Origin: Parcubacteria group bacterium RIFCSPHIGHO2_01_FULL_47_10b
Lineage (GTDB): Bacteria > Patescibacteriota > Minisyncoccia > 2-01-FULL-47-10
DNA length: 13,163 nucleotides
Assembly (NCBI GenBank): GCA_001824325.1
Contig: MHXC01000018.1
Span: forward strand, 38,676 to 51,838
Direction of reading: 5' to 3'
A model generated the notes under the pieces. It made no database searches, was not told where the DNA came from, and saw only the letters and a program-made list of their open reading frames with translations. Positions 1 to 7,915 of this stretch are shown here, piece after piece. Numbering within the stretch: the first letter of the stretch is position 1; each line of letters opens with the position of its first letter. The position numbers were made by a program, and so were the translations under genes.

Positions 1-1365
1 ATCCATAAGCGCGAGCGTCGATCCACATGTTGAGGCCATTGACGTTGAGCCATTTGAAGACAACACTTCGCTCACAACGCGGATGGTATACGGAAATTGC
101 TCTTTTGTCGGCAACACCGGCATAATAGCTCGTTCCGCAAGTGCGCCGTGTCCGAGCTCTCGTCTCCCTGGTCCGCGCATAGGTCCGGTTTCGCCCGGTG
201 CAAACGGTGGGAAATTATAATGATGCATGTAGGAGCGCGTACCCTGGATTTCCATACCATCTAGATGTTCCTCGTCGCCCGGAGCGCCGAGAGTCACCAC
301 CGATAACACCTGCGTCAGCCCACGACGAAAAATACCGCTTCCGTGTGGACATGGTAACGCGCCAACAGTCACTTCGATTTCTCGCACTTCATCAAATGCT
401 CGGTTATCAGCTCGCTTCCCTTTTTCCAACGCTTTTTCCATAATCAACTCCCCTACCGCTTCTTCAATAATCGACGCTACATGGGTAACTGCATCATCGC
501 CATGGACCTCGGCAACCTTGGCTTCAGCTGCCTCCTTCAACACATGCATCAATTGCTTTGATTCTATGTGATCAGGGATAAAAATCGCTACCTCAAGATC
601 TTTTTTCAAACACTCGCGTACGGTTTTCACAACCGTCTCATCAGGAATCAATAATCCAACCTCGCGCTTCTTTGGTTTAAGCTCTTTCACAATCTTCTCT
701 TGAAAATCAATTAAGGTATTAATGTGATCCTTCGCAAATTCAATGCTCTCAATGATTGCATCCTCGGGCGCCTCATTGCCCTCTGCTTCGATCATATTCA
801 CCTGATCGCGTTTGCCCGCAAGAACAATGCTCAATAGCGCGTTCTCGCGATCTGCATACAACGGGTTCAACTTAAACCCATCGCTTTCGCCCATCAATTT
901 ATTCACGCGTACTGCACCAATCGGGCCGCTCCATGGAATATCTGACACTGCCAACGCCAGCGACGTAGCAACAATACCAACCACATCCGGGTCATTCTCG
1001 CGGTCAAATGAAAGCACGGTGACAACCACTTGAATTTCATTGGTAATCCGATGATCGAATAATGGGCGTATACAACGGTCAATCAATCGCGCTGACAAGA
1101 TCGCTTCTGTTGTAGGTCTTCCTTCGCGCTTCACAAATCGCGATCCTTTAATCCGACCAGTTGCATAAAATTTTTCATCAAAATCAACGGTGAGTGGAAA
1201 AAAAGTCGCCCCTTGTCGGGGGTGATTACTCATCGTTGCAGTTGCTAATACGGTGGTTTTGCCAAACGTGGCCAGCACAGACCCACCCGCCTGCATCGCA
1301 ACCTTGTTAATCTCTACCTTGAACGGCGTTTCGCCGACTTTCGTTTCGAACGTATGGAATTTCAT
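1..1365 (-). CDS. pnp: Polyribonucleotide nucleotidyltransferase (PNPase), N-terminal 455 codons; continues past the window start
   Basis: PNPase degrades RNA 3' to 5' by phosphorolysis in the cytoplasm and works in mRNA turnover. The frame is open from an ATG at 1363-1365 to base 1. It begins MKFHTFETKVGETPF and shows first RNase PH-core features, including GRIKGSRFVKREGRPT and RLIDRCIRPLF. A central alpha-helical linker follows, then the second RNase PH core starts (RADNRAFDEVREI, HGSGIFRRGLTQ, and SNGSTSMASVCGSTLALMD at the edge). The family is about 700 residues, so the rest of the catalytic core and the KH/S1 domains lie outside the window. The start follows the NYN stop by 13 nt with no visible Shine-Dalgarno site, so it probably depends on the rpsO transcript. 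I followed the frame by hand and saw no frameshift. Identification is firm. Confidence 0.96.
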   Translation of the reverse strand, partial: MKFHTFETKVGETPFKVEINKVAMQAGGSVLATFGKTTVLATATMSNHPRQGATFFPLTVDFDEKFYATGRIKGSRFVKREGRPTTEAILSARLIDRCIRPLFDHRITNEIQVVVTVLSFDRENDPDVVGIVATSLALAVSDIPWSGPIGAVRVNKLMGESDGFKLNPLYADRENALLSIVLAGKRDQVNMIEAEGNEAPEDAIIESIEFAKDHINTLIDFQEKIVKELKPKKREVGLLIPDETVVKTVRECLKKDLEVAIFIPDHIESKQLMHVLKEAAEAKVAEVHGDDAVTHVASIIEEAVGELIMEKALEKGKRADNRAFDEVREIEVTVGALPCPHGSGIFRRGLTQVLSVVTLGAPGDEEHLDGMEIQGTRSYMHHYNFPPFAPGETGPMRGPGRRELGHGALAERAIMPVLPTKEQFPYTIRVVSEVLSSNGSTSMASTCGSTLALMD

Positions 1366-1378
1366 GCGGAATAATTAC

Positions 1379-1885
1379 TTACTTAATAAGGAACCAGCGT
1401 TTATCATCGCCGCCGATATCCATAAAGTCATCAGCCTCTGCGACGAGCGCCGAGGACGAGCTCTTTCGAAATGCAGCTACTTCGACGAGCGCCGGAGAAT
1501 TGTTTTTTAGATATCGTACGAGGTGGACGAAATCGCCATCGCCCGTGAGTAAAATGATGGCGTCAACGCTTTGCGATAATTTAATTGCATCAATCGCCAA
1601 CCCAACATCCCAATCCGCCTTTTTCATGCCCCCGGCAAATATCTGCAGTGGCTTTGACCGAATCTCAATACCCTGTTTTTCGAGTGATTTTATAAATGGC
1701 TCCTCTTCACCGCCTTCCGTCGTGACAACATATGCAATGGCACGAATCAGCTGGCGTCCTCCGACCGCTTTATCAATGACTTTTTTGAAGTCAACCTTTG
1801 CTTTGTGAAGATGTTTTGCAGAGTGATACAGGTTTTGAACATCTATCAAAACACTGACACGCTGATACGGATGCTTTGCACTCAT
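1379..1885 (-). CDS. NYN-domain (LabA/DUF88-like, PIN-fold) putative ribonuclease
   Basis: This 168-aa protein carries the NYN pattern. There is an early acidic residue after a beta strand (VLIDVQNLY, Asp15 and Asn18), a central KKADWDVGLAIDAI segment (Asp91 and Asp93), and a late LLTGDGDFVHLVRYL segment (Asp116 and Asp118). In this family these acidic residues form a metal-binding site like that of PIN nucleases. The protein has no signal peptide or membrane helix, so it should be cytoplasmic. Its start codon overlaps the rpsO stop as ATGA, implying translational coupling, and pnp follows 13 nt after its stop. Sitting between ribosomal protein S15 and PNPase, it is a good candidate for an RNA-processing or decay nuclease. 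That role is inferred from position and fold; the RNA target is unknown. Confidence 0.88.
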   Translation of the reverse strand: MSAKHPYQRVSVLIDVQNLYHSAKHLHKAKVDFKKVIDKAVGGRQLIRAIAYVVTTEGGEEEPFIKSLEKQGIEIRSKPLQIFAGGMKKADWDVGLAIDAIKLSQSVDAIILLTGDGDFVHLVRYLKNNSPALVEVAAFRKSSSSALVAEADDFMDIGGDDKRWFLIK

Positions 1886-2166
1886 GCCGCTACCTTTGTC
1901 GCTGTTTTAAGCTTTAGTTTCTTGGCAATTGTTTCGTAACGCTCCGGTTCGGTTTGCTGGAGAAAATCAACCAACCGCTTGCGCTTTGACACCATTTTCA
2001 AAAGGCCCCGTCGGGAGCTGTTGTCCTTAGGGTGCTCTTTCAGATGCCCAGTGAGCGCCTTGATTTCCTCGGTAAAAAGCGCAATTTGCACCTCCGAAGA
2101 CCCAGTGTCCTTTGCATCCTGCTTATACTTCTCTATGATTTTCAGCTTTGCGTTCTGGTCTAACAT
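1882..2166 (-). CDS. rpsO: 30S ribosomal protein S15
   Basis: S15 binds the central domain of 16S rRNA and is an early assembly protein of the small-subunit platform. The 94-aa product is slightly longer than the usual 88-89 residues. It shows the family signatures TGSSEVQIALFTEEI, LTGHLKEHPKDNSSRRGLL and VSKRKRLVDFLQQTEPERY, with a short Lys/Ala-rich tail (KLKTATKVAA). The stop overlaps the start of the NYN gene by four bases. A sigma-70-like promoter ends 8 nt before the ATG, so the mRNA is probably leaderless or nearly so. That would leave no 5' leader for the S15 autoregulatory RNA structures known in other bacteria. Confidence 0.98.
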   Translation of the reverse strand: MLDQNAKLKIIEKYKQDAKDTGSSEVQIALFTEEIKALTGHLKEHPKDNSSRRGLLKMVSKRKRLVDFLQQTEPERYETIAKKLKLKTATKVAA

Positions 2167-2174
2167 ATGTGTAC

Positions 2175-2203
2175 ATGGTACGCGAATTGGGGAGAAAAAG
2201 CAA
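2175..2203 (-). promoter_or_regulatory. Promoter of rpsO (-35 TTGCTT, 17-nt spacer, -10 TACCAT)
   Basis: Reading the minus strand, TTGCTT (2198-2203) is followed by exactly 17 nt and TACCAT (2175-2180). Only 8 nt separate the -10 box from the rpsO ATG, so transcription should start within about two bases of the start codon. No Shine-Dalgarno site fits in that space. It is a prediction from consensus and spacing only. Confidence 0.6.
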
Positions 2204-2232
2204 GAGTACTATTATTTAAAGATGGCGCTTTG

Positions 2233-3768
2233 CTATTTCACCCAATGCTTCGACTTTAGGCCCTGAACTCGCTCGTCTTCGTGAGCATAGAGTTTATTGA
2301 CGAATTTTTGGAGTTTTTCCGGTGATTCAGTCCCCCGTTCTTTTGCCCGCTTTTCTAGATATTTCTTTGTATTGCGTTTGGGGTCGTCGATGACGTCGAA
2401 TAGCAGTGCCTTGAGTAGTAAACCGATAATCGGCCCTGGCTCAATTTTAAGAAGTCGCATAATATCACTGCCATCGATCTTGAGTTGTTTAACATCGAGC
2501 GGATCTTCCGCAACTTTCTCGAGCATAAACTCCAAATGCCGGAGCTTATATGGCTTATCTTTTGGCACCGGCGTGGCCTTGCGATCCAAAATACGCAACT
2601 TCAGAAGTTCTTGCATATTCTCCGGTCCTACGCGCCGCAACAATCGCCGCACACCAGATTCGCTGACTTCCTCGGTATCATAGAAAAACATGTGGTGACG
2701 GATAAGCGCCGTCACTTTTTCGATTTCATTGCCTGAATATTTTAAACGCTGCATGATTTTTTTCGCCATATCCTCGCCAACGGTATTGTGTGCGTAAAAC
2801 GTGTAAATTCCGCCTTTCAGCTCGCGAGTGCGGGGCTTGCCAACGTCGTGCATGAGCGCGGCGAGGCGTAGTTCTAAATGATAGTTCTGATCAGCTGCAT
2901 ATTGCGCCGCAAGTAACGAATGGGTATACACGTCATATTTATGGTCCCCCCGCTGCCCAATACCAATCCCCTCCTCGAGTTCCGGCATCACGTAGTTCAA
3001 TAATCCAGTTTCGCGTAACAACTCGATGCCTTCGCGTGGGCGAGGGCTCATAATAACTTTATTGAACTCGTCGCGAATGCGCTCGCCTGAAATAGCTTGC
3101 AAATCATGGGCTTGCGCTTTTATCGCTGCCAGTGTTTGCACCTCAATAGTAAATCCCAGCGTCGTTGCAAACCGAACCGCCCGTAACATCCGCAACGCAT
3201 CTTCGTTAAAACGATCTTGGGGCGCGCCCACAGCCCGAATAATCTGTCTTTCAATATCACCTTGGCCGTCGTATAGATCGATAATGTTGCACAAAACCCC
3301 ATCCTCTGTGGACTTCTGCTCCTCTTTTCTAATCCGCAACGCCATGGCATTCACCGTAAAATCCCGACGAGCCAAGTCCTCCTCGAGCGATTTCGTAAAT
3401 GTCACCTTGTCTGGGTGACGCTTATCACTATAACGCGATTCAACTCGATACGGCGTTATCTCAACTTCAGTCACCAGCTTGTCGTTCGTGGGGTCCAGTT
3501 TGAATGGGATTGTCACTGTGCCAAACTCATTTTCATAAAATGCGCTGCGCGCGGCAAACAACTTCATCATCTCTTCCGGTAGCGCGTCCGTTGCTAAGTC
3601 CCAGTTTTTGATCGAGCTCGGTTTAGCTCCCATCAGCAAATCCCGCACCGGTCCCCCCACAATCTCGACCGAAAAACCCGCATCATAAAGCGTGCGGATG
3701 GTATCGAGAATATATGCGGGCAATACTGCTTGAAACTGCGTTTGTTGTTTCAACTTTGCCTTGGTCAT
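2233..3768 (-). CDS. cca: CCA tRNA nucleotidyltransferase / poly(A) polymerase family with HD domain; altered DxD motif
   Basis: Class II CCA-adding enzymes complete tRNA 3' ends with CTP and ATP. The 511-aa protein has the head-domain signature VGGPVRDLLMG (37-47), the DLARRDFTVNAMAL segment (131-144), the EDALRMLRAVRFA motif (189-201) and a C-terminal HD domain (LMHDVGKPRTR, His307 and Asp308). In the motif after the glycine loop, relatives have DxDxAT, whose two aspartates bind catalytic metal. Here it reads N55-W-D57-L-A-T, with Asn (codon aac) at the first position. Either the enzyme tolerates this or activity is altered. The tRNA gene in this window lacks an encoded CCA, so the cell needs such an enzyme. 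The gene has its own promoter and is probably leaderless; rpsO follows 66 nt downstream with its own promoter. Confidence 0.92.
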   Translation of the reverse strand: MTKAKLKQQTQFQAVLPAYILDTIRTLYDAGFSVEIVGGPVRDLLMGAKPSSIKNWDLATDALPEEMMKLFAARSAFYENEFGTVTIPFKLDPTNDKLVTEVEITPYRVESRYSDKRHPDKVTFTKSLEEDLARRDFTVNAMALRIRKEEQKSTEDGVLCNIIDLYDGQGDIERQIIRAVGAPQDRFNEDALRMLRAVRFATTLGFTIEVQTLAAIKAQAHDLQAISGERIRDEFNKVIMSPRPREGIELLRETGLLNYVMPELEEGIGIGQRGDHKYDVYTHSLLAAQYAADQNYHLELRLAALMHDVGKPRTRELKGGIYTFYAHNTVGEDMAKKIMQRLKYSGNEIEKVTALIRHHMFFYDTEEVSESGVRRLLRRVGPENMQELLKLRILDRKATPVPKDKPYKLRHLEFMLEKVAEDPLDVKQLKIDGSDIMRLLKIEPGPIIGLLLKALLFDVIDDPKRNTKKYLEKRAKERGTESPEKLQKFVNKLYAHEDERVQGLKSKHWVK

Positions 3769-3776
3769 GTACCTTC

Positions 3777-3805
3777 ACTATAGCCAAGAAACTACGTGGG
3801 GGCAA
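3777..3805 (-). promoter_or_regulatory. Promoter of cca (-35 TTGCCC, 17-nt spacer, -10 TATAGT)
   Basis: On the minus strand TTGCCC (3800-3805) is separated by 17 nt from TATAGT (3777-3782), which is 8 nt before the cca ATG. This is nearly the same geometry as the rpsO promoter and implies a leaderless or 1-2-nt leader mRNA. The 97-nt gap between cca and the ORF6N gene holds this promoter; I saw no convincing terminator in it. Confidence 0.68.
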
Positions 3806-3865
3806 GGTAATAATGAGAGGACTCTGGCAAAAAAATTAAATGCTTGTTTAAACCTCTGAAAATAA

Positions 3866-4423
3866 TTACGTCCTCGCGATAAACCCGATGCGCGGTCGCT
3901 CTTCGTCTCGGTCTATTGATGGCGATTCCATCAACTGTTTAATTGCCTCGAATAATAGCCACATGACCGTGTCATGCTCTCCTATTTTTTCATCGATCTC
4001 CTTAAGTTTTCGTAATAATTCGCTATGAGTCGCCACCATGGTGCGCAGCTGGACAAATGCCCGTACAACATGAATACTCGCATCAACGGCAACGGAACTA
4101 TTAAGCACGCTCGCTAACATTACTACTCCGTGCTCGGTGAATGCGAATGGTAGTTTTCGTCTGCCTCCTCGCCTTAAATTTGATATCGCAATTTGCGACA
4201 TCAAACGCACAAACTCTCCATCTGTGAGACGAAACATGAAATCATTAGGAAATCGTTTTCTATTTCGTTTCACCTGCTCATTCAATCGTGTGGTGCTTAC
4301 TCCATAGAGTCTAGCCAAATCGTAATCTAATATCACCCTACGCCCGCGAATCATGTATATTGCTTCTTCAATACGATCGGCGGAAATTAGTGAACGATCT
4401 ATAATATGTTGCTCTGTTTCCAT
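3866..4423 (-). CDS. ORF6N-domain protein
   Basis: The 185-aa product has a clear ORF6N domain at about residues 12-105: IRGRRVILDYDLARLYGV, then TTRLNEQVKRNRKRFP and DFMFRLTDGE, and finally LPFAFTEHGVVMLASVL. ORF6N domains are common in phage and mobile-element proteins (often beside KilA-N or Bro domains) and are thought to act in DNA binding or anti-repression. A helical, probably coiled-coil region follows (about 125-170), then a basic tail. There is no signal peptide. The start lies 2 nt after the stop of the terpene cyclase-like gene, so the two are probably co-transcribed, which is an odd pairing. A role as a DNA-binding regulator of this block is possible but inferred; a mobile-element remnant is the alternative. 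Confidence 0.87.
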   Translation of the reverse strand: METEQHIIDRSLISADRIEEAIYMIRGRRVILDYDLARLYGVSTTRLNEQVKRNRKRFPNDFMFRLTDGEFVRLMSQIAISNLRRGGRRKLPFAFTEHGVVMLASVLNSSVAVDASIHVVRAFVQLRTMVATHSELLRKLKEIDEKIGEHDTVMWLLFEAIKQLMESPSIDRDEERPRIGFIART

Positions 4424-4425
4424 AT

Positions 4426-6426
4426 TCAGTTTGATTTACCACCCTTCCCATACCCCTCCAAAAACCCCAGCACCTGCTCTCGCTCTTCGATCGCTCGTTG
4501 TGTTGCATGTTCGATGGGGAGCAGTAATTCATCGAGCATCCGTGAATTGAGCACTGTAGCGACTTTCCGTAACACTTCTCTGGCTTTTTTCAGATGTTTG
4601 AATATTTTTTCACTCACTCCAACAACTGCTTCGTGCCAAAAATAGTCCCGCAGATCGACTGCCGTTTGTCGATCAGGTGCGTCTCGAAGCATCATCAAGC
4701 TCACTGCATTGTACTGTCCTCGTTCCAAGTCCGCCTCCCAATCATGCGCATCATCATTCAGCTGCCGTGCTATTAAATAATGTGAAAAAAATTGTTCAAC
4801 TGCCCGACACTCGATACCCCCCATACCGTATCCTTGTAGGCACATGATCGCCATCGGCCCGACTGTATGTCCTAATGATCGCCGCGCTAATAAATCAAAA
4901 TCGATCGTTGTCGATTCGCCTCCTTTGCGAACAGCACCATCTGCCTGTCTTCGCCATCGACCCACCTCTGTCATATTCGCCCCATCAATGCCATCCATCA
5001 CTCTATAAAACCATGCCACAAACTGCTTATCCGAACCCATTAGTTCATACATTATTTCATACAATGCGCGCAATGCGAACGTCCCGATACTTACCTGCCG
5101 CGCTTCCCCCTCTTCATCTAAAAAAGAATCGATAATCGTATACGCAACCCAGCCAAAGACCATAGCAACTCCCAACTGTACCAATATTTTGTCGCCTAAT
5201 AGAGTTCGCGGCTCACGCAGCGCCCTATAAAATTCATACGGCGCAAGCGCTGCGCCTCGGCCCGTGCGCGTATCTAAAAACCGTTTAATACAGTCCCCCG
5301 CTGCATCGCGAAGATCGTCTGATACAACAGCACAACGAGACGTTAGCCGTTCGCGAATATCAGCTATGATTATGTCGCCTTGAGACTCCAATCCATTCAC
5401 AAACTTCGAATTCACTCCCGCAACGATAGTCTGTGCTCCGCCACTCTCCCTTCCAAACCTCATCACCGAAGCCAACGCAGCTGCACAAAACGCAGTAGTC
5501 AATGCCGGCGAACCTGCATACCACACACCGTCTTCGCGTACGCCTCGTTTGTGTTGTTCCCGCTGGTGCGGGTTTATACCTATATAGAACGGATAGGAAC
5601 GCCAGTGATCTTTTTCACATGTTCGTTCCAAATATGCAACTGCGCTATCCAATGCCGGAACTTCAATATCCAACTGCACCAACGTCAGCATTGCCAACGC
5701 AGTATGTAAAGGATTCCCCCAACTCCCATCTTTTTTTCGAAGCGCCAGTACATGCTCACCTAATTGCTCCCGCAACTCTCCCCTATACCACCGCGATATA
5801 AAATACATAATCGGAAACGGCGTCGGATAATATGGCGATACATACCGCTCATTTTGAATCGCATCCTTAACAAGCGCAATAATCCCCGGAACTTCAACCT
5901 CAAAAAGCGACAACATATATCCGATATTGGCATTCACTGCCAAGTCAACATCCAGCCACGCAGGATCAGTATCGGGCGTATTGGAAACAAGCCATGTCCG
6001 ATACGGACCTCCCGGTTCAACTTCGCAGGCAGTCAACGCCTGAATAACCTGTGCAAGTACCTTGCCAGTTATAACTTCAGGTTTAAGTAACTTGAGAGCT
6101 GCAATGGCACACGCCGTATCATCCCAATCATCAGGGTATGGCATCTGTTTTGATTGTTCGTAACCGCGGAGCCAGTAATTGAAGGTCCAGTTGATGGAAC
6201 GTTGACAGTACAGTGCGTAAAGCAGCGCGCTCTTTATCACAGGTAACTCAAAAGCATGCGGCAGCTCTGCTATTAAACCACTAATTATTGCTGTGACAAA
6301 AAGTGAATCACACCTAGTCGCATCAATAAATCCATTCCTGTCGGCCGAACTATAAGACACAAATGTCCCATCCCTCTCTTGTAGTCGGCGCAAACTGACA
6401 ATACTACTGCTTATTTGGTTGATCAT
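4426..6426 (-). CDS. Two-part terpene cyclase / isoprenoid synthase-like protein (666 aa)
   Basis: The N-terminal half (about 1-340) resembles the alpha-barrel of class II terpene cyclases and squalene/prenyltransferase repeats. It has D100-W-D-D103 followed by TA, matching the DxDDTA proton-donor motif, and a QW-like repeat KKDGSWGNPLHTALAMLTL (231-249). The C-terminal half (about 350-640) is all-helical and resembles class I isoprenoid synthases: IIDSFLDEE (Asp433, Asp437) could be the first Asp-rich motif, and LNDDAHDWEADLERG (Asp558, 559, 562, 566) a second one. Such motifs bind diphosphate through magnesium. The layout suggests a bifunctional enzyme that cyclises and then ionises a prenyl diphosphate, but substrate and product cannot be read from sequence. 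Its start overlaps the kinase gene by 23 nt and the ORF6N gene follows 2 nt later. No signal peptide is visible. Fold call fair; activity inferred. Confidence 0.7.
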   Translation of the reverse strand: MINQISSSIVSLRRLQERDGTFVSYSSADRNGFIDATRCDSLFVTAIISGLIAELPHAFELPVIKSALLYALYCQRSINWTFNYWLRGYEQSKQMPYPDDWDDTACAIAALKLLKPEVITGKVLAQVIQALTACEVEPGGPYRTWLVSNTPDTDPAWLDVDLAVNANIGYMLSLFEVEVPGIIALVKDAIQNERYVSPYYPTPFPIMYFISRWYRGELREQLGEHVLALRKKDGSWGNPLHTALAMLTLVQLDIEVPALDSAVAYLERTCEKDHWRSYPFYIGINPHQREQHKRGVREDGVWYAGSPALTTAFCAAALASVMRFGRESGGAQTIVAGVNSKFVNGLESQGDIIIADIRERLTSRCAVVSDDLRDAAGDCIKRFLDTRTGRGAALAPYEFYRALREPRTLLGDKILVQLGVAMVFGWVAYTIIDSFLDEEGEARQVSIGTFALRALYEIMYELMGSDKQFVAWFYRVMDGIDGANMTEVGRWRRQADGAVRKGGESTTIDFDLLARRSLGHTVGPMAIMCLQGYGMGGIECRAVEQFFSHYLIARQLNDDAHDWEADLERGQYNAVSLMMLRDAPDRQTAVDLRDYFWHEAVVGVSEKIFKHLKKAREVLRKVATVLNSRMLDELLLPIEHATQRAIEEREQVLGFLEGYGKGGKSN

Positions 6427-7885
6427 TTTTCGCTACTCTTCGTTCCCTCTGAGCATAGTTCGTCAGTGGAATACTTACAGAAAATATGGTTCCCTTGCCA
6501 GGCACGCTCTCAAAACCAATCTTACCTGCGAATCCTTTTTCGACTATTTCCTTGCAGATATACAACCCAATGCCAGTGCCCGATTGTATATCTTTGGTGG
6601 TAAAAAACGCTTGAAAAATATGCCTCTGATCGCTTTTCTGTATACCACTTCCCCAGTCCTGAATTTTAATAACGACGTCTTTTTCAACTATTGTAATCGT
6701 AATTCGAACCTCTTTCTTTGCTCGCTTTACTCCGACATATGAATCTATTGCGTTTGAAATGAGGCCGAGTATTACTCGATAAAATCCTACTGGGTCTCCA
6801 TACAGCATCATTTGCACTCCTTTTGTAAGGCGAAGTACAACGCCGCCGACCTGCGCCTTGTGTTTCAATATTTCCTGCGCAGACCGAACTTGTTGTCGAA
6901 CATCAAATAGCATAACTACTCGCTGTTGCTGTATCTGTTGGCGAGCATTGTCAGCAAGCCGTTTTATCGTCCCAACGCTATCCATTGCCTTTCCTATATC
7001 CCGCCTACCCTTCTGGCCAACATTGGTATCAAGCTTTTCTAGGTGTAATTTGACAACTTGAAGTGAATTTCCCAGATCGTGAAATAGTCCCGCAGCGATC
7101 CGTCCACATTCTGCTAGTCGATAGAGCTGGCGCGTCTTTTCAAGTTGTGCCTCTTTCAATTCCGAAGTTCTTTTCGCAACCGTGATCTCGAGTTGATCTC
7201 TCTCGTCACGGAGCTCCCGCTCTGACCTACGTGCTCGTTGAAGCGCATATCGAATCTCTCGATTAAACAACCATGATATTACGAACAGCAAAAAGAAAGT
7301 TACACCAAAGATAATCGCGTCAGGCATTTCTGCGTGCTCTGCCTGCCAATACAGTGCAGGTTGTAAAACTCCTTTACCGTGCAAATAGGTTAGGAAAACC
7401 AGTAGAGCTGTTGTTACGAACGTAACAACGAAGGCAACAATCGAGTTAATGAGAATGCCGCTCATTACAACAACAACTGCATACAACAATAATGCCTGGG
7501 GCAATGAAGCTCCCCATGTATAGACTGCCCATGTCGCGACAGCAAAGAAGATACCAACAAAAACAAGACTAACGAAGTGAGTAAATCCTTTTCTTGATAA
7601 ATTCAGAAGCGATAAGAGAAAAATAATCCCTATTGCAACGCTCGATATATGAGCTCTCGAAGTAGAACCAAGTTGTAGGTAATCAATGATGATAATACAT
7701 AATGCAAAAAGAGCTAGCACCAAAAAGCCAACAAGTAAGATATTCAGAATCGCTTCCTTCCTTCTAATATCCTCATCTTTTGCCTTTGGGGCAATGAGAA
7801 ACTGATATAACGCACGTAACATAACTACTGTAATTTCATTACCATTCGAAAGGAACAAGGGCGCCTCGACTCCGGACAATAACAC
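6404..7885 (-). CDS. Membrane sensor histidine kinase
   Basis: With the GTG at 7883-7885 the product is 493 aa. Five or six hydrophobic segments fill about residues 46-207, with no large external sensor loop, so the signal is probably sensed in or near the membrane. A charged coiled-coil linker (about 208-255) leads to the phosphoacceptor region ECGRIAAGLFHDLGNSLQ (His269). The ATPase domain shows an N box (LISNAIDSY, Asn378), a G1 box (DWGSGI, 410-415) and a G2 box (GTGIGL, 436-441), so it looks catalytically complete. The start is uncertain. The GTG has GAGG 8 nt upstream, but both lie in or beside an inverted repeat. An ATG at 7820-7822 would give 472 aa and lose no domain. The likely partner is the upstream OmpR-type regulator. 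Its 3' end overlaps the terpene cyclase-like gene. Confidence 0.9.
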   Translation of the reverse strand: MLLSGVEAPLFLSNGNEITVVMLRALYQFLIAPKAKDEDIRRKEAILNILLVGFLVLALFALCIIIIDYLQLGSTSRAHISSVAIGIIFLLSLLNLSRKGFTHFVSLVFVGIFFAVATWAVYTWGASLPQALLLYAVVVVMSGILINSIVAFVVTFVTTALLVFLTYLHGKGVLQPALYWQAEHAEMPDAIIFGVTFFLLFVISWLFNREIRYALQRARRSERELRDERDQLEITVAKRTSELKEAQLEKTRQLYRLAECGRIAAGLFHDLGNSLQVVKLHLEKLDTNVGQKGRRDIGKAMDSVGTIKRLADNARQQIQQQRVVMLFDVRQQVRSAQEILKHKAQVGGVVLRLTKGVQMMLYGDPVGFYRVILGLISNAIDSYVGVKRAKKEVRITITIVEKDVVIKIQDWGSGIQKSDQRHIFQAFFTTKDIQSGTGIGLYICKEIVEKGFAGKIGFESVPGKGTIFSVSIPLTNYAQRERRVAKNDQPNKQ

Positions 7886-7906
7886 TCAAGCTGCCTCGAG
7901 GCGCCC
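7859..7906. repeat. 11-bp perfect inverted repeat at the kinase gene start
   Basis: GGGCGCCTCGA at 7859-7869 is exactly complemented by TCGAGGCGCCC at 7896-7906, with a 26-nt loop. In minus-strand RNA the kinase GTG start lies in the loop and its GAGG site touches the stem. The RNA after the stem reads CCTTGTTCCTTT, only weakly T-rich. It may control kinase translation or act as an attenuator or terminator; it may also be an operator. Function is inferred. Confidence 0.6.
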
Positions 7907-7915
7907 CCACCTTAT

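Noticed and set aside
72-260. 62-codon minus-strand frame near the window start
   Set aside because: It lies inside pnp in another frame and has no domain; the pnp frame is continuous through it.
3846-3853. GTTTAAAC palindrome between the ORF6N gene and cca
   Set aside because: An isolated 8-bp palindrome in AT-rich DNA is expected by chance, and it is not placed as a terminator or promoter.
5380-6090. Three overlapping plus-strand frames of about 100 codons
   Set aside because: All are antisense to the terpene cyclase-like gene, show low complexity and no domain.
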